64,000 bases of DNA from Pseudomonas sp. 8O (GTDB lineage Bacteria > Pseudomonadota > Gammaproteobacteria > Pseudomonadales > Pseudomonadaceae), in NCBI RefSeq assembly GCF_902506495.1, contig NZ_LR733265.1, positions 746,098 through 810,097 of the forward strand. Direction: 5' to 3'. The notes beneath the pieces are model-generated. The model made no database searches, had not been told where the DNA came from, and saw only the letters and a list, made by a program, of their open reading frames with translations. Positions 16,006 through 24,684 of this stretch are shown here, in pieces. How positions within the stretch are numbered: position 1 is the first letter of the stretch; every line of letters starts with the position of its first letter. Made by a program: the position numbers and the translations under genes.

Positions 16006-16461
16006 GTGTTTCGCGGAGCTAACGCCATCAGTCTCGACGCCAAAGGGCGCCTCGCGATGCCGAGTCGGTATCGTGACGAGCTCGTTGCGCGTTGCAGTGG
16101 CCAGCTCATCGTGACCATTGACGCCGTCGATCCCTGTCTTTGCGTTTATCCACTGGCCGAGTGGGAGTTGATCGAGAACAAGCTGCGTGAGCTGGCCTCC
16201 TTTCGTGAAGAGAACCGCCGCCTGCAGCGTCTGCTGATCGGTAATGCCGTCGATCTCGAACTGGACGCCAGTGGCCGCTTCCTGGTCCCTCCGCGCTTGC
16301 GCGAATACGCCAAGCTGGACAAGCGAGCGATGCTCGTCGGTCAGCTGAACAAGTTTCAACTCTGGGATGAAGATTCCTGGAATGCCGTAGCCGAAGCCGA
16401 CCTCGCTGCCATCAAGCAGCCGGGGGCCCTTTCCGATGACCTGCGTGACCTGATCCTGTGA
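16006..16461 (+). CDS. mraZ: Transcriptional regulator MraZ
   Basis: 151 residues from a GTG start preceded by AGGGGAAG. MraZ is an AbrB-like DNA-binding protein forming a ring; two tandem SpoVT-AbrB domains are visible: FRGANAISLDAKGRLAMPSR at 1-20 and VDLELDASGRFLVPPRLREY at about 83-102. It represses its own promoter and hence the division/cell-wall cluster in E. coli. First gene of the cluster; its stop overlaps the rsmH start. Confidence 0.96.
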   Translation: MFRGANAISLDAKGRLAMPSRYRDELVARCSGQLIVTIDAVDPCLCVYPLAEWELIENKLRELASFREENRRLQRLLIGNAVDLELDASGRFLVPPRLREYAKLDKRAMLVGQLNKFQLWDEDSWNAVAEADLAAIKQPGALSDDLRDLIL

Positions 16462-17408
16462 ACATGACCGATAGCAACTTCCGCCATATCACCGTGCTGC
16501 TCGACGAAGCCGTCGAGGGGTTGGCTGTGCGCGGTGATGGTCGTTATATGGACGGCACTTTCGGGCGTGGCGGGCACAGCCGGCTGATTCTGCAGAAGCT
16601 CGGGCCAGATGGGCGGCTCTTGGGGTTCGACAAGGATCCCCTGGCGATAGCCACCGGGGAAGCATTGGCGGCCGAAGACGGCCGCTTTGTCGTTGTGCAG
16701 CGCAGTTTTGCGGAACTTGGCGACGAAGCCGTTGTCCGCGGTATTTCCGGTCAGGTCTCCGGCATCCTGCTCGATCTCGGCGTGTCTTCGCCGCAGCTGG
16801 ACGATCCCGAGCGTGGCTTCAGCTTTCTCAATGACGGCCCGCTGGACATGCGCATGAACCCGGACATCGGCGTCAGCGCGGCAGACTGGATCGCCACGGC
16901 GGCCGAAGACGAAATCGCCCGTGTGCTCAAGGATTATGGCGAAGAGCGTTTCGCCAAGCGTATGGCGCGCGCCGTGGTGCAGCGCCGCGCCGAGCAGCCG
17001 TTCACCCGTACTGCCGATCTGGCGCAGGTGCTTACCGTGGCCAATCCGGCCTGGGAAAAGGGCAAGAATCCGGCGACTCGTGCCTTCCAGGGCATTCGCA
17101 TTCACGTCAACAACGAGCTCGGTGATCTCGAACGCGGCCTCGAAGCGGCGCTGGAAACGCTCGAGGTGGGTGGCCGTCTGGTCGTGATCAGCTTCCACTC
17201 GCTGGAAGACCGCATCGTCAAACAGTTCATGAAGCGTCAGGCCAAGGGCGAAGCGGACAAGCTGCCGCGTGACCTGCCGATCATTCCCAAGGCCTTCGAG
17301 CCGCGTCTGAAGCTGATCGGCAAGCCGGTCTACGCCGCTGAGGCCGAACTCAAGGCCAATCCGCGCTCGCGCAGCGCGGTGATGCGCATCGCGGAGAAGT
17401 TGCGGTGA
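16458..17408 (+). CDS. rsmH: 16S rRNA (cytosine-1402-N4)-methyltransferase RsmH
   Basis: 316 residues. RsmH (MraW) N4-methylates C1402, the same nucleotide that RsmI 2'-O-methylates. Motifs: HITVLLDEAVEGLAVRGDGR, YMDGTFGRGGHSRLIL (SAM loop), GILLDLGVSSPQLDDPERGF, and VISFHSLEDRIVKQFMK near the C-terminus. Start drawn at GTG 16458, overlapping the mraZ stop; ATG 16464 is an equally plausible start two codons later. Confidence 0.96.
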   Translation: MNMTDSNFRHITVLLDEAVEGLAVRGDGRYMDGTFGRGGHSRLILQKLGPDGRLLGFDKDPLAIATGEALAAEDGRFVVVQRSFAELGDEAVVRGISGQVSGILLDLGVSSPQLDDPERGFSFLNDGPLDMRMNPDIGVSAADWIATAAEDEIARVLKDYGEERFAKRMARAVVQRRAEQPFTRTADLAQVLTVANPAWEKGKNPATRAFQGIRIHVNNELGDLERGLEAALETLEVGGRLVVISFHSLEDRIVKQFMKRQAKGEADKLPRDLPIIPKAFEPRLKLIGKPVYAAEAELKANPRSRSAVMRIAEKLR

Positions 17409-17698
17409 GCCGCCGGCTGATCAAGTCCATGCCCAGCGGCAGCTTCCTGATGCTGCTGCTGTTCATCGCCGTCCTGGTTTCCGCTGTGGCGGTGTCTTAC
17501 AGCGCGCATTGGAATCGTCTGCTGCTCAATGAGCTGTATGGCGAATTGAGCGTGCGCGACAAGTCGCAGGCCGAGTGGGGACGACTGATTCTCGAGCAAA
17601 GTACCTGGACCGCGCACAATCGCATCGAGGCGCTGGCCAGCGAACAGCTGAACATGCACATTCCTGACCCTGCCGCCGTGCGCATGGTGCGTCCATGA
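17405..17698 (+). CDS. ftsL: Cell division protein FtsL
   Basis: 97-residue bitopic protein from a GTG that overlaps the rsmH stop. Short cytoplasmic tail, one transmembrane helix (SFLMLLLFIAVLVSAVAVSY, about 15-34) and a periplasmic coiled-coil (RLLLNELYGELSVRDKSQAE). FtsL forms a complex with FtsQ and FtsB and activates FtsW-FtsI. Weak sequence conservation is normal; position between rsmH and ftsI is decisive. Confidence 0.94.
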   Translation: MSRRLIKSMPSGSFLMLLLFIAVLVSAVAVSYSAHWNRLLLNELYGELSVRDKSQAEWGRLILEQSTWTAHNRIEALASEQLNMHIPDPAAVRMVRP

Positions 17699-19422
17699 TC
17701 GGGCTCGAAGGCGCACTCTATCCCTGGCGCTTCCGCCTGGTGCTGGTGCTGCTGGCGCTGATGGTCTGCGCCATCGCCTGGCGCATGCTCGACCTGCAGG
17801 TGCTCGACCATGACTTCCTCAAGGCGCATGGTGATGCCCGCAGCGTGCGACACATCCCGATTCCTGCGCACCGTGGTTTGATCACTGACCGTAATGGCGA
17901 GCCACTGGCCGTCAGTACCCCTGTCACCACGCTGTGGGCCAATGGCAAGGAATTGCAGGCCGGTCGTGAACAGTGGCCGGCGCTGGCTGCCGCACTCGGG
18001 CAGGATGCTGTCAGCTTCGCCGCGCGTCTTGAACAGAACAAGGAGCGCGAGTTCATGTATCTGGTGCGTGGCCTGACCCCGGAGAACGGTCAGCGTGTGC
18101 TGGATCTGAAAGTGCCGGGCGTTTATGCCATCGAAGAGTTCCGCCGCTTCTACCCAGCGGGTGAGGTGGCTGCCCATGTCGTCGGCTTCACCGACATCGA
18201 CGACCGTGGGCGTGAAGGCATGGAGCTGGCTTACGAAGACTGGCTGGCTGGTGTGCCGGGCAAGCGTCAGGTGCTCAAGGATCGGCGTGGCAAGTTGATC
18301 AAGGACGTGCAGGTCGCGCAGAACGCCAAGGCTGGCAAGGCCTTGGCGTTGTCCATTGATCTGCGCCTGCAGTATCTGGCCCATCGCGAGCTGCGCAATG
18401 CGCTGCTGGAAAACGACGCCAAGGCTGGCAGCCTGGTGATGGTCGATGTGAAGACCGGTGAAGTGCTGGCGATGGTCAACCATCCCACCTACAACCCGAA
18501 CAATCGCCGCAACCTGACCCCGGCCGCCATGCGCAACCGCGCCATGATCGACGTATTCGAGCCCGGCTCGACCATCAAGCCGCTGTCGATGGCTGCCGCG
18601 CTGGAAACGGGGCGCTGGAAGCCCAGTGACATCGTTCAGGTCGGTAACGGCACGCTGCAGATCGGTCGTTACACCATTCGTGACGTGTCCCGCACTCAGG
18701 GGCCGGCGCTGGACCTGACCGGCATTCTGATCAATTCCAGTAACGTCGGCATGAGCAAGGTTGCCTTCGATGTCGGCGGCGAGCAGTTGCATCATGTATT
18801 CAGCAATCTCGGCTTCGGCCGTGATACCGGGCTGGGCTTCCCCGGTGAGCGGGTGGGTAACCTGCCCAATCATCGCAAGTGGCGCGAGGCCGAAACGGCC
18901 ACGTTGTCCTACGGCTATGGTCTGTCAGTCACGGCTGTGCAACTGGCCCATGCTTATGCAGCGCTGGCCAATGGCGGTGGGATGACGCCGCTGTCGATGA
19001 TCCGCGTAGATGAGAAACCCAGTGCGATGCAGGTGGTTCCGACTGACGTGGCCAAAACCGTGCAAGGCATGCTGCAGCAGGTCATCGAAGCACCGCGTGG
19101 CGTGTTCCGCGCCCAGGTACCGGGTTACCACGTCGCGGGCAAGAGTGGCACCGCGCGCAAGACCAACTCTGGCGCCAAGGGCTACCAGACCAATTCCTAC
19201 CGTTCCCTGTTCGCTGGCTTCGCTCCGGCACAGGACCCGCGCATCGCGCTGGTCGTGGTGATCGACGAACCTGGCAAGGGCGCTTATTACGGCGGCCTGA
19301 TCTCTGCACCGGTGTTCAGCCGGGTGATGGCAGGTTCGCTACGTTTGATGAACATCGCGCCAGATAATCTGCCGCCGCCCGAGCAGAAGATGGCCGCCGT
19401 TGGTCAGGGGGGGCGCAACTGA
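17695..19422 (+). CDS. ftsI: Septal peptidoglycan transpeptidase FtsI (PBP3)
   Basis: 575 residues. Class B penicillin-binding protein that crosslinks septal peptidoglycan, the target of aztreonam and other beta-lactams. One N-terminal transmembrane helix (RLVLVLLALMVCAIAWRM), non-catalytic pedestal domain (about 45-225), transpeptidase domain to about 560. Active-site motifs: STIK with Ser292, SSN in ILINSSNVGMSK, and KSGTARKT near 483. Overlaps ftsL by 4 bp and murE by 1 bp. Confidence 0.97.
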   Translation: MIGLEGALYPWRFRLVLVLLALMVCAIAWRMLDLQVLDHDFLKAHGDARSVRHIPIPAHRGLITDRNGEPLAVSTPVTTLWANGKELQAGREQWPALAAALGQDAVSFAARLEQNKEREFMYLVRGLTPENGQRVLDLKVPGVYAIEEFRRFYPAGEVAAHVVGFTDIDDRGREGMELAYEDWLAGVPGKRQVLKDRRGKLIKDVQVAQNAKAGKALALSIDLRLQYLAHRELRNALLENDAKAGSLVMVDVKTGEVLAMVNHPTYNPNNRRNLTPAAMRNRAMIDVFEPGSTIKPLSMAAALETGRWKPSDIVQVGNGTLQIGRYTIRDVSRTQGPALDLTGILINSSNVGMSKVAFDVGGEQLHHVFSNLGFGRDTGLGFPGERVGNLPNHRKWREAETATLSYGYGLSVTAVQLAHAYAALANGGGMTPLSMIRVDEKPSAMQVVPTDVAKTVQGMLQQVIEAPRGVFRAQVPGYHVAGKSGTARKTNSGAKGYQTNSYRSLFAGFAPAQDPRIALVVVIDEPGKGAYYGGLISAPVFSRVMAGSLRLMNIAPDNLPPPEQKMAAVGQGGRN

Positions 19423-20885
19423 TGCCCATGTCGCTCAATCAATTGTTGCCTGCTGCCGAGAGCAGCGTGCTGATTCGTGAACTGACCCTGGATAGCCGCA
19501 AGGTGCGTCCGGGGGATCTGTTCCTGGCGGTGCCGGGTACCCAGCAGGATGGCCGCGTACATATCGCCGATGCCATTGCGCGCGGCGCTGCAGCAGTGGC
19601 CTTCGAGGCTGAAGGTGCTGCACCCATGCATGCTGAAAGTGCTGTGCTGGTGCCGGTCAAGGGGCTGGCTGGCCAGCTTTCGGCCATTGCCGGGCGCTTC
19701 TACGGTGAGCCGAGCCGCGCGTTGCACCTGATCGGTGTTACAGGTACCAACGGCAAGACCAGCGTCAGCCAGTTGTTGGCCCAGGCACTGGATCTACTTG
19801 GTCAGCGCTGTGGCAGCGTCGGTACCCTGGGTACCGGCTTCCATGGCGCGCTGGAGCAGGGCAAGCACACCACGCCCGATCCGGTCGGCGTGCAGGCCAC
19901 CCTGGCTTCGCTCAAGCAGGCCGGTGCTCGTGCTGTGGCCATGGAGGTATCTTCCCATGGTCTGGACCAGGGGCGTGTTTCCGCGCTGGAGTTCGACGTG
20001 GCGGTGTTCACCAACCTGTCGCGTGATCACCTCGATTACCACGGCAGCATGCAAGCCTATGGTGCTGCCAAGGCCAAGCTGTTCTCCTGGCCGAATCTGC
20101 GTTGCCGGGTGATCAACCTGGATGACGCCTTTGGTCGTGAGCTGGCTGTGCAGGCGCACGAGTCGCGTCTGATCGGTTACAGCCTGAACGATGCCAGCGC
20201 CTTCCTTTATTGCAGCGAAGCGCACTTCGATGATCACGGTGTGCGTGCTCGTCTGGTGACGCCGCGTGGCGAAGGTATGCTGCGCAGCAATCTGCTCGGC
20301 CGTTTCAACCTCAGCAATCTGCTGGCGGTGGTCGGTGCGCTGTTGGGCCTGGACTACGCCCTCGACGAGATTCTCAAGGTCCTGCCGCAACTGCAGGGGC
20401 CTGCAGGTCGCATGCAACGCCTCGGTGGCGGCGACAAGCCGCTGGTGGTGGTCGATTACGCGCACACCCCGGATGCGTTGGAGAAGGTTCTCGAAGCCAT
20501 GCGTCCGCATGTCGAAGGGCGTCTGGTCTGCCTGTTTGGTTGCGGCGGCGATCGTGACCGTGGCAAGCGTCCGCTGATGGCAGCAGTTGCCGAGCGCCTG
20601 GCCGATACGGTGTGGGTGACCGATGACAACCCGCGTACGGAAGCGCCGGCGCAGATCGTTGCCGATATCCGCGCAGGTTTTGCGGTGCCGGAGCAGGTGC
20701 AGTTCATTCACGGTCGTGGCGATGCCATCGCCCGACTGATCGCCCAGGCCGAAGCCGCCGATGTAGTGGTGCTGGCTGGCAAGGGCCATGAGGATTACCA
20801 GGAAATCATGGGCGTGCGTCAGCCGTTCTCCGATCTGATCGAAGCGAACAAGGCCCTGACGGCCTGGGAGGCAGCGCATGCTTAA
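19422..20885 (+). CDS. murE: UDP-MurNAc-L-Ala-D-Glu:meso-diaminopimelate ligase MurE
   Basis: 487 residues. Adds the third stem-peptide residue. ATP-binding loop GVTGTNGKTSVSQLLAQAL near 105-123, ligand region EVSSHGLDQGRV. The DNPR motif at 402-405 is the marker of meso-diaminopimelate rather than lysine specificity, as expected for a Gram-negative. ATG 19422 overlaps the ftsI stop by one base, and murF begins 8 bp before the murE stop. Confidence 0.97.
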   Translation: MPMSLNQLLPAAESSVLIRELTLDSRKVRPGDLFLAVPGTQQDGRVHIADAIARGAAAVAFEAEGAAPMHAESAVLVPVKGLAGQLSAIAGRFYGEPSRALHLIGVTGTNGKTSVSQLLAQALDLLGQRCGSVGTLGTGFHGALEQGKHTTPDPVGVQATLASLKQAGARAVAMEVSSHGLDQGRVSALEFDVAVFTNLSRDHLDYHGSMQAYGAAKAKLFSWPNLRCRVINLDDAFGRELAVQAHESRLIGYSLNDASAFLYCSEAHFDDHGVRARLVTPRGEGMLRSNLLGRFNLSNLLAVVGALLGLDYALDEILKVLPQLQGPAGRMQRLGGGDKPLVVVDYAHTPDALEKVLEAMRPHVEGRLVCLFGCGGDRDRGKRPLMAAVAERLADTVWVTDDNPRTEAPAQIVADIRAGFAVPEQVQFIHGRGDAIARLIAQAEAADVVVLAGKGHEDYQEIMGVRQPFSDLIEANKALTAWEAAHA

Positions 20886-22248
20886 GCCTTGGCTGCTCAG
20901 CGAAATCGCCGCCAACTTGAACGCACGCGTGATGGGCGCCGATGTCGCCTTCTCGTCCGTGGGCACTGACAGCCGTACCATCGCTGCTGGCCAACTGTTC
21001 GTGGCGCTGACTGGGCCGCGCTTCGACGGCCATGACTATCTGGCCGAGGTTGCCGCCAAGGGTGCGGTCGCCGCGCTGGTCGAGCGTGAAGTGGCGAATG
21101 CACCGTTGCCGCAATTGCTGGTGGCCGATACCCGCATGGCGCTCGGTCAACTGGGTGCGCTGAATCGGCAGGCCTTCACCGGCCCGCTGGCTGCAGTGAC
21201 CGGTTCCAGTGGCAAGACCAGCGTCAAGGAAATGCTCGCGTCCATTCTGCGTGCCGGTCTCGGCGGCGCGGTCCTGGCCACTCGTGGCAATCTCAATAAT
21301 GACCTCGGTGCGCCACTGACCCTGCTGGAACTGGCGCCTGAGCATCGCGCCGGGATGATCGAACTGGGCGCCAACCATGTTGGTGAGATCGCCTATACCG
21401 TCAGCCTGACCCGACCGCAGGTGGCGATCATCACCAATGCCGGCAATGCCCATGTCGGCGAGTTCGGCGGTCCGGAAAAGATCGTCGAGGCCAAGGGCGA
21501 GATTCTCGAAGGCCTGCCTAACGATGGCGTTGCCGTGCTCAACCTGGATGACAAGGCTTTCATCACCTGGCAGCGCCGCGCTGCCGGTCGCAAGGTGCTG
21601 AGCTTTGCCTTGCGCGACACCCGCGCCGACTTCCACGGCAGCGATCTGGCCCGCGACGAGCGTGGCTGCCAGGGTTTCACCCTGCGTAGCCCGGTCGGTA
21701 GCGCGCGCATCCAGCTCAACCTACTCGGCGAGCACAGCGTGGCCAATGCGCTGGCGGCCTGTGCTGCCGCTCATGCCCTGGGCATGCCGTTGGTCGCCAT
21801 GGTCGAGGGGCTGGAAAGTCTGCAACCGGTCAAGGGCCGCGCCGTAGCGCAGCTGGCGCCGAATGGCGTGCGAGTCATCGATGACAGTTACAACGCCAAC
21901 CCGGTGTCCATGTGTGCGGCGGTGGATATACTCGCCGGCTTCTCCGGTCGCACCGTTCTGGTGCTGGGAGACATGGGCGAGCTGGGCGAATGGGCCGAAC
22001 AGGGTCATCGCGATGTCGGCCGCCATGCGTCCGGCAAGGTCGATGCACTGTATGCCGTTGGCCCGCTGATGCGCCATGCGGTCGAGGAGTTCGGCTCAAA
22101 AGGCCGTCACTTCGTCGATCAGGCCGAGCTTATCGAAGCACTGCGTGCCGAACAGGCCGGCAGCACACTACTAATCAAGGGTTCACGCAGCGCTGCCATG
22201 GACAAGGTCGTGGCGGCACTGTGTGGCGTATCTGGGGAGATTCACTAA
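20878..22248 (+). CDS. murF: UDP-MurNAc-tripeptide:D-Ala-D-Ala ligase MurF
   Basis: 456 residues. Completes the UDP-MurNAc-pentapeptide. Mur-ligase architecture: N-terminal substrate domain (FSSVGTDSRTIAAGQLFVAL), central ATPase with AAVTGSSGKTSVKEML and LTLLELAPEHRAGMIELGAN, and C-terminal domain with VIDDSYNANPVSMCAAVDIL. Followed with no gap by mraY. Confidence 0.97.
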   Translation: MLKPWLLSEIAANLNARVMGADVAFSSVGTDSRTIAAGQLFVALTGPRFDGHDYLAEVAAKGAVAALVEREVANAPLPQLLVADTRMALGQLGALNRQAFTGPLAAVTGSSGKTSVKEMLASILRAGLGGAVLATRGNLNNDLGAPLTLLELAPEHRAGMIELGANHVGEIAYTVSLTRPQVAIITNAGNAHVGEFGGPEKIVEAKGEILEGLPNDGVAVLNLDDKAFITWQRRAAGRKVLSFALRDTRADFHGSDLARDERGCQGFTLRSPVGSARIQLNLLGEHSVANALAACAAAHALGMPLVAMVEGLESLQPVKGRAVAQLAPNGVRVIDDSYNANPVSMCAAVDILAGFSGRTVLVLGDMGELGEWAEQGHRDVGRHASGKVDALYAVGPLMRHAVEEFGSKGRHFVDQAELIEALRAEQAGSTLLIKGSRSAAMDKVVAALCGVSGEIH

Positions 22249-23331
22249 ATGCTGCTGCTGCTGGCGGAGTACCTGCAACAGTTCCACAAGGGCTTCGCGG
22301 TCTTTCAGTACCTGACCCTGCGCGGCATCCTCGGCGTGCTCACCGCCCTGGCGCTGTCGCTGTGGCTTGGCCCGTGGATGATCCGTACCCTGCAGATACG
22401 TCAGATCGGCCAGGCGGTGCGCCACGATGGCCCGCAGTCGCACCTGTCGAAAAAAGGCACGCCGACCATGGGCGGGGCGCTGATCCTCAGCGCCATCACC
22501 GTGAGCACCTTGCTCTGGGCCGACCTGTCCAACCGCTACGTCTGGGTGGTGCTGGCCGTGACCCTGGCGTTCGGCGCCATCGGTTGGGTCGATGACTACC
22601 GCAAGGTGATCGAGAAGAACTCGCGGGGGCTGCCGAGCCGCTGGAAGTATTTCTGGCAGTCGGTGTTCGGCCTTGCTGCTGCCGTCTTCCTTTATATGAC
22701 TGCGCAGAACCCGGTGGAAACCACCCTGATCCTGCCGCTGCTGAAGGATGTCGCCATTCCCCTGGGCGCCGGCTTCGTGGTGCTGACCTACTTCGTCATC
22801 GTCGGTACCAGCAATGCGGTGAACCTCACCGATGGCCTCGACGGCCTGGCCATCCTGCCCACCGTTATGGTGGCCGGTGCTCTGGCGATTTTCTGCTACC
22901 TGTCGGGCAACGTGAACTTCGCCGAGTACCTGCTGATTCCCTACGTGCCGGGCGCCGGTGAGCTGATCGTGTTCTGCGCCGCGCTGGTTGGCGCCGGCCT
23001 GGGCTTTCTGTGGTTCAACACCTACCCGGCTCAGGTGTTCATGGGTGACGTCGGCGCGCTGGCGCTCGGCGCCGCGTTGGGCACCATCGCCGTGATCGTT
23101 CGCCAGGAAGTCGTGCTGTTCATCATGGGCGGGGTGTTCGTCATGGAAACCCTGTCGGTGATCATCCAGGTCGCCAGCTTCAAGCTGACCGGCAAGCGCG
23201 TATTCCGCATGGCGCCGATTCACCACCATTTCGAACTCAAGGGCTGGCCTGAGCCGCGCGTGATTGTCCGTTTCTGGATCATCACCGTGATTCTCGTGCT
23301 GATCGGCCTGGCCACCCTGAAACTGAGGTAA
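22249..23331 (+). CDS. mraY: Phospho-MurNAc-pentapeptide translocase MraY
   Basis: 360 residues, about ten transmembrane helices. Transfers phospho-MurNAc-pentapeptide to undecaprenyl phosphate, forming lipid I. Cytoplasmic-loop signatures: KKGTPTMGGALI, GWVDDYRKV (Asp-Asp), NLTDGLDGLAILP and the His-rich MAPIHHHFELKGWPE. The ATG follows the murF stop directly, with GGGGAG nine bases upstream. Target of tunicamycin-like nucleoside inhibitors in the family. Confidence 0.97.
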   Translation: MLLLLAEYLQQFHKGFAVFQYLTLRGILGVLTALALSLWLGPWMIRTLQIRQIGQAVRHDGPQSHLSKKGTPTMGGALILSAITVSTLLWADLSNRYVWVVLAVTLAFGAIGWVDDYRKVIEKNSRGLPSRWKYFWQSVFGLAAAVFLYMTAQNPVETTLILPLLKDVAIPLGAGFVVLTYFVIVGTSNAVNLTDGLDGLAILPTVMVAGALAIFCYLSGNVNFAEYLLIPYVPGAGELIVFCAALVGAGLGFLWFNTYPAQVFMGDVGALALGAALGTIAVIVRQEVVLFIMGGVFVMETLSVIIQVASFKLTGKRVFRMAPIHHHFELKGWPEPRVIVRFWIITVILVLIGLATLKLR

Positions 23332-23337
23332 TAGAGC

Positions 23338-24684
23338 GTGTCATTGATCGCTTCCGACCAGTTCCGCATCGTTGTCGGCCTCGGCAAGAGCGGCATGTCC
23401 CTGGTGCGCTTCCTGGCGCAGCAGGGCGTGCGCTTTGCCGTGGCCGACACGCGCGCGAACCCGCCGGAACTGGAGACGCTCAAGCGTGACTATCCGCAGG
23501 TGGAAGTACGTTGCGGCGAGCTGGACGTGGACTTCCTCTGCCGCGCCTCGGAACTGTACGTAAGCCCCGGCCTGGCCGTGGCGACTCCAGCGCTGGCCGA
23601 GGCCGCTGCGCGCGGGGTCAAGCTGTCCGGCGATATCGACCTGTTCGCCCGCCACGCCAAGGCACCGATCGTCGCCATCACCGGCTCCAACGCCAAGAGC
23701 ACCGTCACCACCCTGGTCGGCGAGATGGCGGCCGCTGCCGGCAAGCGCGTCGCCGTGGGCGGCAACCTCGGTACGCCGGCGCTGGATCTGCTGTCCGATG
23801 ATGTCGAGCTGTACGTGCTGGAGCTGTCCAGTTTCCAACTGGAGACCACCGATCAGCTCAATGCCGAAGTGGCGACCTGCCTGAACATCAGCGAAGACCA
23901 CATGGACCGTTACAGCGGTCTGCCGGCCTATCACCTGGCCAAGCACCGGATCTTCCGTGGTGCCCGTCAGGTGGTGATCAATCGCGACGACGCGCTGTCG
24001 CGCCCGCTGATCGCCGACCAGGTGACCTGCTGGGAATTCGGCCTGGGCAAACCGGACTTCAAACGCTTCGGCCTGCTCGAGGACAACGGCGAGAAGTGCC
24101 TGGCGTTTCGCTTCGACGCGCTGCTGCCGGTGAGCGAGCTGAAGATTCGTGGCGCGCACAACCAGTCCAACGCCCTCGCAGCACTGGCGCTCGGTCATGC
24201 CGTTGGCCTGCCGATGGAGGCCATGCTGAGCTCCCTGCGTCAGTTCGCCGGTTTGCCGCATCGCTGCCAGTGGGTCGGTGAGCGCGCCGGGGTGAATTAT
24301 TACGATGACTCCAAGGCCACCAACGTCGGAGCGGCATTGGCAGCCATCGAAGGCCTGGGCGCGGATATCGCCGGCAAGCTGGTGTTGATCGCCGGTGGCG
24401 ATGGCAAGGGCGCAGATTTCACCGCGCTGAAGAATCCGGTCGCACGTTTCTGTCGTGCGGTGGTGCTCCTGGGGCGTGATGCTCAGCGCCTGGCCGACAC
24501 CCTGGGCGACGCCGTACCGCAGGTGCGGGTAGCGAGTCTGGAGGAAGCGGTGCAGCGTTGCAGCGAGCTGGCCGAGGCCGGCGACGCCGTGCTGCTGTCG
24601 CCGGCCTGCGCCAGCCTGGACATGTTCAAGAACTTCGAAGAGCGCGGGCGGCTGTTCGCCCTGGCTGTGGAGGGGCTCGAATGA
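23338..24684 (+). CDS. murD: UDP-MurNAc-L-alanine:D-glutamate ligase MurD
   Basis: 448 residues from GTG 23338. Adds D-Glu as the second stem residue. N-terminal Rossmann-like domain (IVVGLGKSGMSLVRFL), central ATPase and C-terminal domain (NYYDDSKATNVGAALAAIEG). The phosphate loop reads GSNAKSTVTTL with Ala119 where E. coli has Gly; all catalytic Lys, Ser and Thr are kept, and I recall the same in P. aeruginosa. Overlaps ftsW by 4 bp. Confidence 0.97.
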   Translation: MSLIASDQFRIVVGLGKSGMSLVRFLAQQGVRFAVADTRANPPELETLKRDYPQVEVRCGELDVDFLCRASELYVSPGLAVATPALAEAAARGVKLSGDIDLFARHAKAPIVAITGSNAKSTVTTLVGEMAAAAGKRVAVGGNLGTPALDLLSDDVELYVLELSSFQLETTDQLNAEVATCLNISEDHMDRYSGLPAYHLAKHRIFRGARQVVINRDDALSRPLIADQVTCWEFGLGKPDFKRFGLLEDNGEKCLAFRFDALLPVSELKIRGAHNQSNALAALALGHAVGLPMEAMLSSLRQFAGLPHRCQWVGERAGVNYYDDSKATNVGAALAAIEGLGADIAGKLVLIAGGDGKGADFTALKNPVARFCRAVVLLGRDAQRLADTLGDAVPQVRVASLEEAVQRCSELAEAGDAVLLSPACASLDMFKNFEERGRLFALAVEGLE

